Assembly (NCBI RefSeq): GCF_007744255.1
Contig: NZ_CP036267.1
Span: forward strand, 3,165,500-3,229,499
Reading direction: 5' to 3'
Length of the DNA: 64,000 bases
From: Thalassoglobus polymorphus
GTDB taxonomy: Bacteria > Planctomycetota > Planctomycetia > Planctomycetales > Planctomycetaceae
This document shows positions 1 through 7,561 of the stretch, one piece after another; the stretch's first letter is position 1, and every line of letters begins with the position of its first letter. Below the pieces are notes generated by a model that was not told the origin of the DNA, did not search any database, and worked only from the letters and a program-made list of their open reading frames with translations. Position numbers and translations under genes: made by a program.

Positions 1-176
1 GGCTGATGAATTTTGCCTGCGTCAGTGTAGGGAGCCCAGCCCTTGAGCGGGTTATCCAGTGGCCCCGCTTTTGATTGCGGGCGGACGACAATCTCTTCCG
101 AGGATGCCGGTGCAGAAAAACAGAGAGAAGGGACAATTCCGAGCAATACGGAAAATGCAGGGAGTAGTGTTTTCAT
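1..176 (-). CDS. N-terminus of a secreted DUF4832/DUF4874-like protein (cut by window edge)
   Basis: The minus-strand ATG at 176 opens a frame that runs off the window edge, giving 58 residues. The first ~27 residues form a signal peptide (basic MKTLL start, hydrophobic core, small residues before the mature part). The mature part contains NPLKGWAPYTDAG; an N-P-x-K/R-G-W/F motif near the start is typical of exported DUF4832/DUF4874 glycosidase-like proteins of planctomycetes. That family match rests on this short motif alone. The gene lies 52 bp downstream of the endonuclease-like gene on the same strand and could be cotranscribed with it. No clear Shine-Dalgarno is visible. Confidence 0.55.
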   Translation of the reverse strand, partial: MKTLLPAFSVLLGIVPSLCFSAPASSEEIVVRPQSKAGPLDNPLKGWAPYTDAGKIHQ

Positions 177-228
177 CACATCATCAGTTCATGTGGGGAA
201 ATTAGAACCACTTCGAAAACATCTGAAA

Positions 229-1095
229 CTAATCGCTCTGGCCGAAGACCGCCAACTGTGGAAGGTGGTCGCTCAGAGCAAATGAATTTTCGTCAGCAAC
301 GTTCAGACGGAAGGCTCCTTCGAAGAGTGGCCTCGATTCGACGATCTGGTGAGCAATAGGACCGGTCGCCATCACGTAATCGATACGGTGCTTCGGATCG
401 TCCGCTCTGATGGTCAAACCTTCGCCTTCACCGACTTTGGCAAAAGTATCAATCCAGCCGGCGTCCATCCAAAGTTTGTATTCCTCGGTCTCCGGATTAT
501 GGTTGAGATCACCAATCAAAAGCATCGATCGACCAGCATCAAGATCTTCTTTCATCGACACCAGCATCGCCTTGATTTCCTTCAAACGGACGGAAGGGTC
601 AGGGGTCGGAAAGAGATGAGCGGAGTGGACAATCAGAGACTCCCCATTCGGCAACTTGATCGTCCCGCGTCCCCAGTGTCGAGTGAACAAATCCTTCGGA
701 CGCTTGTGACCAAGTGGAACATTTTCTGAATCGGTGATCTCAAAACGGCTGAGCAGTGTTCCCGGCCAGTTTCCTCCGCTGGGGAAGCGAACATGGTGCA
801 TTCCTAGATACTCTGCCACTTCTTTGGCAATCGCTTCACTTGGTGATTCTGAGAAGTTGATAATGTCGGGTTCATACAATGCCAGTTCCATGGCCAGCCG
901 TCTTGCCATCTGGCCTTTCTTGACCGCGCTCTTTGCTAAAGGTCGGTCCTTCGGCCAGCCCGCACAGGCGTAAACGTTGTAGGAAATCACTCGAAGCGAC
1001 TGCGTTTTCTTGCCTGATGCGAAGACCGGGAGCGCAGCTGTCGAAAGCCCGGCAGCTCCTAAAGCGGCAAAAAACTGGCGTCGTGAAATCGTCAT
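229..1095 (-). CDS. Tat-exported endonuclease/exonuclease/phosphatase family protein
   Basis: 288 aa. The N-terminus ([25 protein letters not shown]) shows a twin-arginine motif, hydrophobic stretch and likely AxA-type cleavage site, so the protein should be exported folded. The rest follows the EEP fold: SYNVYACAG at the first strand, a GDLNHNP metal/catalytic loop near residue 195, RIDYVMATG, and a C-terminal SDHLPQ with the catalytic Asp-His pair. Members cleave phosphodiester bonds in nucleic acids, phospholipids or inositol phosphates; the substrate here cannot be read from sequence. The ATG has an AAAGGATG Shine-Dalgarno just upstream. A 12-bp tandem repeat lies about 100-200 bp upstream. 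Confidence 0.85.
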   Translation of the reverse strand: MTISRRQFFAALGAAGLSTAALPVFASGKKTQSLRVISYNVYACAGWPKDRPLAKSAVKKGQMARRLAMELALYEPDIINFSESPSEAIAKEVAEYLGMHHVRFPSGGNWPGTLLSRFEITDSENVPLGHKRPKDLFTRHWGRGTIKLPNGESLIVHSAHLFPTPDPSVRLKEIKAMLVSMKEDLDAGRSMLLIGDLNHNPETEEYKLWMDAGWIDTFAKVGEGEGLTIRADDPKHRIDYVMATGPIAHQIVESRPLFEGAFRLNVADENSFALSDHLPQLAVFGQSD

Positions 1096-1192
1096 TGGGG
1101 TTCATCCTTTCCTGCTTGTCGAGAGTGGGCCATTGTCGCACGAACGTCGCTTCCTTTCCATCGCCACTGAAGAAACGACTGACGAAACCACA

Positions 1193-1292
1193 GGCATCAC
1201 CACAGGCATCACCACAGGCATCACCACAGGCATCACCACAGGCATCACCACAGGCATCACCACAGGCATCACCACAGGCATCACCACAGGCA
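1193..1292. repeat. 12-bp tandem repeat, eight copies
   Basis: Eight perfect head-to-tail copies of GGCATCACCACA occupy 1193-1288, followed by a partial GGCA at 1289-1292. The repeat lies in non-coding DNA about 100 bp upstream of the endonuclease-like gene start. Perfect identity between copies suggests recent expansion by slippage, so copy number may vary between strains. Confidence 0.95.
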
Positions 1293-1679
1293 AGGACCTG
1301 GAACATCGTCTGGCAAATCAACAATCATCCATCTGTCATCACAAGACAGGTCAGGCGAACGATGGTAGAATACCATTAAGAAGATACTGTCCAACTCCGT
1401 GGAGTTCGCAAATGAGGCGGGTTCCATTTCCGCCGATCTGCCACCGAATTTGAGTTCCAGCTGGCTCAATCCCCCGAGATTTCAAGCTGGACGGAACAGA
1501 CGCAGCCGTTATGACTTCCAAGGAATTGCTCATTTCAGGGTGCATCAGTCGGGGTTGATTCAGCAAACTTCAAGAAACAGATTTTCGATTTCGGCTTCAG
1601 TGTTGATGCAATCTCTCTGGAACTCTATCGTCCGGAATTGTGATTTTGAGATGAATAATTGAGAATTGACATCAACTCG

Positions 1680-1712
1680 TTGATTCAGCGGGATTCTCCG
1701 TTGGTATAGAAT
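1680..1712 (+). promoter_or_regulatory. Possible sigma-70-type promoter for the LarA-like gene
   Basis: TTGATT at 1680-1685 and TATAGAAT starting at 1705 are separated by 19 bp, longer than the usual 17, and lie 31 bp before the ATG at 1743. A TTGACA further upstream at 1666 is too far away to pair. This is a pattern match only. Confidence 0.25.
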
Positions 1713-1742
1713 CACGAGCTTCCAGAAGCTTTCGCAGAGACA

Positions 1743-2996
1743 ATGACGATGACACAAAAACCGGTGATGTCTGAAGAGGAAGTCAGAAATTGGTTCTCCA
1801 GTCAACTTCCACAAAGTGATTTTGAAGGCAAGAAAGTTCTTCTGATTGTCCCGGATCAAACTCGAACGGCTCCGATGCCGTTACTGTTTGACTCACTTTT
1901 TGAGCAACTAAACGGTGTCGTAGAAAAAATCGATGTGATCTTTGCATTGGGGACTCACCCGGCGATCTCTGAGGAGTTGATGTGTCAACTCCTCGGAATT
2001 CAACCGGAAGAACGTAATACAAAATACGCGAAAGTGGAGTTGATCAACCATGAATGGGACAACCCCGATGCGTTGGACACCATTGGAACTTTGACGAAGG
2101 CCGATACTGAGCGTATTTCTGACGGGCTACTCTCGCAAGAAGTTCCTATCCAGATCAATAAGCGAATTCATGACTATGATTTGCTGCTCGTAATGGGACC
2201 AGTCTTTCCACATGAAGTGGTCGGATTCTCAGGCGGAAACAAATATTTTTTCCCCGGCATTTCCGGACCTCTGCTTCTGAACTTCTTCCATTGGCTCGGT
2301 GCTTTAATCACGAACGTCGGCATTATCGGCGTCAAAGGGACACCAGTTCGCGAAGTGGTTGACCTCTCTGCTCAGAGCATCCCGGTTGAGAGAAAGGCAA
2401 TTACTTTTGTTGTCTCCTCCGATGGAACAACCAGCTTACATGGTCTGTTTTATGGCGCTCCTGAAGATGCATGGAACGCTGCGGCAGATGTTTCGGGGCA
2501 GACTCATATCATCCGGATGGAGAAGCCGTTTCACACGGTCTTGTCTTGTTCACCTACGATGTATGATGAGCTTTGGACAGCCGGAAAGTGCATGTACAAG
2601 CTTGAGCCGGTCGTCGCTGACGGTGGTGAACTCATTATTTATGCTCCACACCTGAAAAGCATTTCCGTCACGCATGGTGAGACGATCCACAAGATCGGCT
2701 ATCATTGTAAAGACTATTTCACCGAACAATGGGACAAGTTCAAAGACTACCCTTGGGGTGTTGTTGCTCACTCAACGCATGTTCGCGGAACTGGAACTTA
2801 CGAAAACGGCGTTGAAAAATGCCGCATGCAGGTGACGCTAGCGTCACAGGTTCCCAAAGAAGTTTGCGAGAGCATCAATCTTGGTTATCGAGATCCTGCT
2901 ACAATCAACATTGAAGACTACGCCAACCGCGAAGATGAAGGAGTTCTGCTTGTCCGCAAGGCTGGCGAACAGCTCTACCGACTTCAGGAAGAATAG
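1743..2996 (+). CDS. LarA-like (lactate racemase domain) protein
   Basis: 417 aa, the usual length for LarA-type proteins. The N-terminal domain has the family blocks DQTRTAP (about residue 39) and GTHPAISEE. The segment GFSGGNKYFFPG includes Lys167, at the position where characterised LarA covalently carries its nickel-pincer nucleotide cofactor. LarA enzymes racemise lactate or epimerise other 2-hydroxyacids in the cytoplasm; many homologues have different substrates, so the call stays at family level. No larB, larC or larE cofactor genes are nearby. It is monocistronic: a hairpin terminator follows and the next gene starts 246 bp downstream. Confidence 0.8.
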   Translation: MTMTQKPVMSEEEVRNWFSSQLPQSDFEGKKVLLIVPDQTRTAPMPLLFDSLFEQLNGVVEKIDVIFALGTHPAISEELMCQLLGIQPEERNTKYAKVELINHEWDNPDALDTIGTLTKADTERISDGLLSQEVPIQINKRIHDYDLLLVMGPVFPHEVVGFSGGNKYFFPGISGPLLLNFFHWLGALITNVGIIGVKGTPVREVVDLSAQSIPVERKAITFVVSSDGTTSLHGLFYGAPEDAWNAAADVSGQTHIIRMEKPFHTVLSCSPTMYDELWTAGKCMYKLEPVVADGGELIIYAPHLKSISVTHGETIHKIGYHCKDYFTEQWDKFKDYPWGVVAHSTHVRGTGTYENGVEKCRMQVTLASQVPKEVCESINLGYRDPATINIEDYANREDEGVLLVRKAGEQLYRLQEE

Positions 2997-3018
2997 ATTG
3001 AGTTCCACTCTTCACACA

Positions 3019-3052
3019 TAGCACGGGACTCCTGTCTCGTGCTATCGCATTT
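3019..3052 (+). terminator. Hairpin terminator after the LarA-like gene
   Basis: TAGCACGGGA (3019-3028) pairs with TCTCGTGCTA (3035-3044) over ten base pairs including one G-T pair, with a 6-nt loop, followed by a moderately T-rich tail (ATCGCATTTTG). Confidence 0.65.
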
Positions 3053-3242
3053 TGAAAATGGCGTATTACGCAACATGTCTCGTGACGAACGGCAATTTTC
3101 TTAGAGAAACACGTTCTTCACGGGAAGACTGTAGTGCAAACTGCTCAAGCTCTTTTTAGAAACGTTGAGATTTACGTCTCAAGATCGCCCCAAAATCGTT
3201 GTCGAACAAGTCCCCCAATTACGGAAGTCAGATTGTAAGTCC

Positions 3243-4658
3243 ATGAAAAAACGGAGTAAAAAGTCATCAGTCAGCCTGCAGGTCGAACAAGAAACGCAGC
3301 GAATCGGTCGGGACTTATGGGAGCATTTGGACCGAAGAAAACCGACCGTTTTTGAACGTCGTTGGTGGTTGGACCACATTCTTGAATGGGCGATGCAAGA
3401 TGAGTCTGTCAAAGTGCAAATGTTTCGCTTTGTTGATGTCTTGCCAATGCTCAAAGCAAGCACAACAGTGACGAATCACTTGCAAGAATACTTCGATGAA
3501 GTCGGTTCACATCTTCCTGCGACGGTTCGATTAGGATTGAACGTCGCACAGCCCGATACCATTCTGGGAAAGGCGCTGGCAGTAAATGCGCGGACCAACG
3601 CCCGAAAAATGGCGGAGCGTTTCATCGCCGGGACCAAACCTCAAGAAGTCTTCCGAAGTGTTCATAAACTCCGCTCCAAGGGGGTCGCGTTTACTTTAGA
3701 CTTACTCGGTGAAGCCGTAATCAGCGAGCCTGAGGCCGAAAAATACCAGCAAGCGTATCTGGACCTCATCGAGCAACTCGCCCCGCAGGTGAATAGCTGG
3801 CCAGAAGATTCTCTGCTTGATCGTGATCAGACCGGCTGGATTCCCAGATGTCAGGTTTCTTTGAAACTCTCTGCCCTGGTCAGCCATTTCAAACCGATCG
3901 ACTCTGAAGGAACCTCCGAACGAGTCAAAGAAAAACTTCGTCCGATTTTTCGGTTAGCGCGTAAGCTTGATGCTTATGTTCATATCGACATGGAACATTA
4001 TGAGCACAAAAATCTGACGGTGCAAATTTTCAAAGAGATTTGCATGGAGAAAGAATTTCGAGATTGGCCGGACTGTGGAATTGTGATTCAGGCCTACTTG
4101 CCCGATGCGCGTGAGGACCTGGAAGACCTTCTCAAGTGGGTGAAGAAACGAAAAACTCCGATTGGTGTCCGACTTGTGAAGGGAGCCTACTGGGATTACG
4201 AGACGATCAAAGCCGAGTATCGTGGTTGGAAGTGCCCCGTATACACTCAGAAGTGGGAGTCCGATGCGAACTTCGAAGAACAAACGCAATTTCTACTGAA
4301 AAACTACGAACACTTGAAACCGGCGATTGCTTCGCACAACCTGCGGAGCCTCGCAAGTGCGATGGCATGGGCTGAGGAGTTGAAAGTCCCCCGCAATGCC
4401 TGGGAAATTCAAATGCTCTACGGCATGGCTGAGGAACAACAACAACTCTTCAGTGAACTTGGTTATCGCGTGCGGGTCTATGCTCCGTTTGGCGAACTGT
4501 TACCAGGAATGTCTTACCTGGTTCGCCGGTTATTGGAAAACACATCCAACGAATCATTTCTGCGGCACGCTTACGACCAAAATGCGAGCATTGAAGAGCT
4601 GCTGAGATCACCAGTCGAGATCGGAAAACTCGCCACTCAAAACGCTGCAACTGCGTAG
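3243..4658 (+). CDS. Proline dehydrogenase (monofunctional, PutA-PRODH type)
   Basis: FAD-dependent oxidation of L-proline to pyrroline-5-carboxylate, first step of proline catabolism. The barrel shows the PRODH series LDLLGEAV, VSLKLSAL, HIDMEHYEHK, IQAYLPDA, GVRLVKGAYWDYE, ASHNLRS, QMLYGMAEE and near the C-terminus VYAPFGELLPGMSYLVRRLLEN, which carries the substrate-binding arginines. The 471-aa protein lacks the aldehyde dehydrogenase half found in bifunctional PutA, and no such gene is adjacent. The frame opens at a TTG at 3165, but I chose the ATG at 3243 (MKKRSKK) because the upstream stretch has no Shine-Dalgarno and no family similarity. The start remains uncertain. Confidence 0.9.
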   Translation: MKKRSKKSSVSLQVEQETQRIGRDLWEHLDRRKPTVFERRWWLDHILEWAMQDESVKVQMFRFVDVLPMLKASTTVTNHLQEYFDEVGSHLPATVRLGLNVAQPDTILGKALAVNARTNARKMAERFIAGTKPQEVFRSVHKLRSKGVAFTLDLLGEAVISEPEAEKYQQAYLDLIEQLAPQVNSWPEDSLLDRDQTGWIPRCQVSLKLSALVSHFKPIDSEGTSERVKEKLRPIFRLARKLDAYVHIDMEHYEHKNLTVQIFKEICMEKEFRDWPDCGIVIQAYLPDAREDLEDLLKWVKKRKTPIGVRLVKGAYWDYETIKAEYRGWKCPVYTQKWESDANFEEQTQFLLKNYEHLKPAIASHNLRSLASAMAWAEELKVPRNAWEIQMLYGMAEEQQQLFSELGYRVRVYAPFGELLPGMSYLVRRLLENTSNESFLRHAYDQNASIEELLRSPVEIGKLATQNAATA

Positions 4659-4708
4659 TACCCGTTTGCCTTAGAACTGAGATTTGTCTCGAAGTCAGTT
4701 TCAGGTTT

Positions 4709-4730
4709 GTCCGGGACAATGGTCCCGGAC
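4709..4730. terminator. Hairpin between convergent genes
   Basis: GTCCGGGAC (4709-4717) and GTCCCGGAC (4722-4730) form a perfect 9-bp stem with a 4-nt loop between the convergent proline dehydrogenase and BtuF-like genes. No clear T-run follows on either strand, so its role as a two-way terminator is inferred from position. Confidence 0.5.
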
Positions 4731-4744
4731 TACGGTCTGTGTCG

Positions 4745-5680
4745 TCAATCGCCTTGATTGATTTCGTCGATATGAATCCAGCCAGTTCCGTGGTGTTTCG
4801 GCTCGACGCCCTGATGCAACAGTTCAACGAGAATTTCCGCTGATTCCACGACACGTGGACCGGGGCGATTGAAGTACTGATTGCCATCGGTGAGATAAAC
4901 ACGTCGATTTTTCACAGCTGAGAGTTCGTTCCAGCGTGGATGATCCGTCAGCAGGTTTATCTCTTTCACCGTGCGAGCGATATCAAATCCGCAAGGCATG
5001 ATCGCAATCACATCGGGATCAATTTCGACAAGATCATCCCAGGATTGATATGGAGAATGCTTTCCATCCTCTGCCATCACAGCATGACCACCAGCGATTC
5101 TGACTAACTCCGGTACCCAGTTCCCCGCGATCATAATCGGTTCGAGCCATTCGATGCAGGCAATCGTCGGCGGCTGCTCAACCTTTTCGTACTCACTACG
5201 AATGCCTTCCAGCCGTTGCTGTAGCTCATGATTGAGCCGGTCAGCTGCCGCCGGATCGCCAAGAGCAATCGCGACATTTTTAATATCAACCCAGACGTCA
5301 GGGAGCGCCATCGGTTCGCAGGAGACAATCTGAGGATTCGAGTTGACCAGTTCACAGACTGCGGCTTCGACATCCTTTAAGTTGACAGCACAAACTTCAC
5401 ATTGAGTTTGTGTGACGATCAGAGTCGGCTCCAGACGTTCCAGCTCATCCTTGAAGACGGAATATACCGAGAGGACTTCCTGCACCGCACTTTTGACTGC
5501 GATGTCAATTTCCAGGCTCGTTCCGCTAACGTCAATTCGCGGCTCTGAGCAGACTGGCAGCCGGTCGACAGTCGGCGGAAAGTCGCACTCGTGGGATCGC
5601 CCCACGAGTGCGTCTTCATACCCCAGTGCTGCGACAATCTCAGTCGCACTGGCAATCAAACTAATCACACGATGTTGCAT
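4745..5680 (-). CDS. BtuF-like cobalamin-binding protein
   Basis: 311 aa from the ATG at 5680. The pattern VISLIASATEIVAALGYEDALVGRSHECDFP is the start of BtuF-type substrate-binding proteins of corrinoid ABC transporters. It also has ERLEPTLIVTQTQCEVCAV and a later GGHAVMAEDGKHSPYQSWDDLVEIDPDVI block. It lacks a signal peptide, as in the COG0614-like subgroup annotated as cobalamin-binding protein, so it may act in the cytoplasm in corrinoid handling. A TTG at 5698 is also in frame but has no Shine-Dalgarno, whereas CGAGATC precedes the ATG. It lies 141 bp downstream of the DUF6580 gene on the same strand and is probably the last member of the B12 operon, with a degenerate R1 repeat in the gap. 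Confidence 0.85.
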   Translation of the reverse strand: MQHRVISLIASATEIVAALGYEDALVGRSHECDFPPTVDRLPVCSEPRIDVSGTSLEIDIAVKSAVQEVLSVYSVFKDELERLEPTLIVTQTQCEVCAVNLKDVEAAVCELVNSNPQIVSCEPMALPDVWVDIKNVAIALGDPAAADRLNHELQQRLEGIRSEYEKVEQPPTIACIEWLEPIMIAGNWVPELVRIAGGHAVMAEDGKHSPYQSWDDLVEIDPDVIAIMPCGFDIARTVKEINLLTDHPRWNELSAVKNRRVYLTDGNQYFNRPGPRVVESAEILVELLHQGVEPKHHGTGWIHIDEINQGD

Positions 5681-5745
5681 GAAAGATCTCGAAGTCAACT
5701 ACACAAAAAATTGCATCAATTCATTGAACACTTAGGAAGTGCGCA

Positions 5746-5790
5746 GAACGTGTTCCACCAGCAAGATGGCTGTTCGCCACGTTGCTGAAC
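5746..5790. repeat. Degenerate R1 dispersed repeat
   Basis: Contains GAACGTGTTCCACCA and GCTGTTCGCCACG in the same order and spacing as the other R1 copies, but the downstream core is degraded. It lies in the gap between the DUF6580 and BtuF-like genes. Confidence 0.6.
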
Positions 5791-5821
5791 TCGACCATGT
5801 TCAAAAGGTTCTCAAGAAAAA

Positions 5822-6460
5822 TCAGCTTCCAGAAGTCGCCGGGATCAACTCCGGTTGAGCTTCCTGTGTGCTGGTTTGACGAATCGCAATTGGACTGAAG
5901 AGCAGTCCACCAAAAACAGTTGTTGCAATCAGCGAATTCTTCAGGAAAGGAAGACCAGCAACATAACAGGCGATCAAGCCTTCAGTAGTAGGTGGATAGA
6001 TCGTCGATCCGACCCATGATGCAAAGTTGGTGATCAGGAAGAAGGCAAGGCAGCTTCCAACTCCGGCGCCGGCAAGACGTCCCCATGAACGATTTTCACG
6101 AAGTGCATACCCGAGAACCGCACAGAACGCAAACGCTGCATAGACAACGGGCTGGTCAGAGTAAAACGCCCATTCAGGATGGCCGGAAATGAGTCCAACA
6201 CCAATGTCGCCGATAAAAATCGCTGCGACTGGCAGCCAGAGCGCATTCATCTTTGAGCGATACATCGCTCCACCAAAAATCCCGAGTGCAAAGATAGGGG
6301 AGAACGCCCAAGGGTAGATTGCGAAATTCTTCTCAACATCCATTCCCATGTTGTAAAGCACATAGGGAAGAATCTTGAGTAAAATCGTGTATCCAAATAT
6401 GAATGCGACGAATTTCCACCGTGGAACTTCTGTATTCGTGTTTTGCTGAGGACTGTTCAT
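5822..6460 (-). CDS. DUF6580-type six-TM membrane protein, putative corrinoid transporter component
   Basis: 212 aa with about six hydrophobic segments: FVAFIFGYTILLKILPYV, SPIFALGIFGGAMY, LPVAAIFIGDIGVGLI, VVYAAFAFCAVLGYA, VGSCLAFFLITNFA and SLIATTVFGGLLF. Size and topology resemble S components of ECF vitamin transporters, and NCBI-style naming for such proteins is DUF6580 putative transport protein. The start codon overlaps the stop of the DUF71 ATPase gene by 4 bp (ATGA), indicating translational coupling. Together with the riboswitch upstream and BtuF-like gene downstream, this suggests a role in cobalamin or cobamide precursor uptake. The transport role is inference; no ECF ATPase or T component lies in this window. 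Confidence 0.75.
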   Translation of the reverse strand: MNSPQQNTNTEVPRWKFVAFIFGYTILLKILPYVLYNMGMDVEKNFAIYPWAFSPIFALGIFGGAMYRSKMNALWLPVAAIFIGDIGVGLISGHPEWAFYSDQPVVYAAFAFCAVLGYALRENRSWGRLAGAGVGSCLAFFLITNFASWVGSTIYPPTTEGLIACYVAGLPFLKNSLIATTVFGGLLFSPIAIRQTSTQEAQPELIPATSGS

Positions 6461-7158
6461 GTAACTGCATCCTGTTGATAGTGAATGCTTGCTGCTGCAA
6501 GTGTGAGATCTGAAAAAACAAATTGTCCATCTCGTTGAGTCTCTCCGACACTAACCTCGATTGGAGAGCTCATTTGAGGACTGTTGTAGATAAATGAATG
6601 AAACTCTCCATTTTCGCCACAGCGATCCGCTGTCTCGGGAAGAGTCTCCAAAAATGTGGAATCGAATTCTCGACCACAAAACGATTCCGGAATCTGCTTG
6701 GTGTCGACACAACAAGTTACCGCGTTGAAACCACCCGTGACAAACCGCTCAGCGAGAGCAGTCGTCTCTTCTCCCCAAATCGGGTAAAGAGATTTCATCC
6801 CCACTCGCTGAACAAGTTGATCCCGGTATGCCCGGATTTCTTCCACGTACAAATCTCCGAAGGCGATCGTCTCAACTCCTTTGAGTTTGAATTGTTCAAG
6901 AGACGCGGACATTGCTGCTTCGTAGTCGGAGTTGCAGGCCCCCTTTTCGATCCATGATTCAGACAGGGGAAGACCGATGGCCGCCGCCTGTTCAAGAATC
7001 AATTCACGGCGGACTCCATGCATCGAAACACGGTCATACCCACGCGTGAATGTCGTCAACAACGAGACGACATCGTAACGGTCGTCAGAAAGAAGGCGAT
7101 CCAATGCAATCGCACAATCTTTCCCTCCACTCCATGATAAGACGACCGGAATACTCAT
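6457..7158 (-). CDS. DUF71/COG2102 ATP-pyrophosphatase family protein (predicted B12 salvage type)
   Basis: 233 aa. The N-terminal VLSWSGGKDCAIAL is the PP-loop ATP-binding motif, and GVETIAFGDLYVEEIRAYRDQL and GEFHSFIYN are typical of the ATP_bind_4 (DUF71) family. In archaea and eukaryotes the family makes diphthamide; bacteria lack diphthamide, and comparative genomics has predicted a B12 salvage role for the bacterial branch. That fits this riboswitch-led operon. It overlaps the upstream lipoprotein gene and the downstream DUF6580 gene by 4 bp each (ATGA both times), so the three are translationally coupled. The amide-forming reaction and its substrate are not shown by sequence. Confidence 0.85.
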   Translation of the reverse strand: MSIPVVLSWSGGKDCAIALDRLLSDDRYDVVSLLTTFTRGYDRVSMHGVRRELILEQAAAIGLPLSESWIEKGACNSDYEAAMSASLEQFKLKGVETIAFGDLYVEEIRAYRDQLVQRVGMKSLYPIWGEETTALAERFVTGGFNAVTCCVDTKQIPESFCGREFDSTFLETLPETADRCGENGEFHSFIYNSPQMSSPIEVSVGETQRDGQFVFSDLTLAAASIHYQQDAVT

Positions 7159-7511
7159 TTGCTCGCCTCCGGTCGGAAACTTAACTTCTGCTCAGGCGGT
7201 GGACCGTCAATTGTGAGCGGCCCTGAATCCTTCGGGCATTTCCCCGCCCCGGGAGTCCTGTTGAGTTGCTCCAGCGGAGGCGCGGGATACCACTTTTGAC
7301 AACTGGCACAGTAGAGTGCCGGTTGCAACTGGGACCTCGGGTTCTCTGGGTTTGAAACAGGCAATTGCACCGAAGTTTCGATCAGGTAAGCCTGTTTCGA
7401 CTTCCGGTCGTAAGCGACTTTCCAAAGAACATCTTCAGTGATTGTCGAATCCTCGGAACCGCAACCGACCAGCGGTGCGAGACAGAGAACGAATAGAAAT
7501 TTGCGAATCAT
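7155..7511 (-). CDS. Small lipoprotein with CxxC motif in the B12 operon
   Basis: 118 aa. MIRKFLFVLCLAPLVGCGSE is a lipoprotein signal with lipobox LVGC, so the mature protein should be lipid-anchored outside the cytoplasmic membrane. The mature part has CASCQKWYPAP followed by GKCPKDSG, a half zinc-ribbon-like cysteine arrangement. I do not recognise the family. The frame opens at a TTG at 7517, but the ATG at 7511 is preceded by a perfect AGGAG at 6 nt spacing, which decides the start. It begins 50 bp after the DUF1559 gene and its stop overlaps the DUF71 start. Position between a secreted pseudopilin-like protein and transport genes suggests an envelope role in corrinoid capture (inference). 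Confidence 0.8.
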   Translation of the reverse strand: MIRKFLFVLCLAPLVGCGSEDSTITEDVLWKVAYDRKSKQAYLIETSVQLPVSNPENPRSQLQPALYCASCQKWYPAPPLEQLNRTPGAGKCPKDSGPLTIDGPPPEQKLSFRPEASK

Positions 7512-7561
7512 TGCCAACTCCTGATTGTTTGCTCATTCTGCATAAGGAAATGAATCAATGA

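Larger units (their letters stand above)
1096..1742. other. Intergenic region between divergent genes
   Basis: About 650 bp between the divergently transcribed endonuclease-like and LarA-like genes. It holds the 12-bp tandem repeat at 1193-1292 and a weak promoter candidate near 1680-1712. Open frames in the repeat exist on several frames because the unit length is divisible by three; none has a credible start or a family match. Confidence 0.6.

Noticed and set aside
872-1324. Long open frames across the 12-bp repeat encoding repeated four-residue units (ACGD, MPVV, ASPQ, TTGI)
   Set aside because: The unit is a multiple of three, so frames stay open on both strands by arithmetic. Starts are TTG or internal to the repeat and there is no ribosome site or family match.
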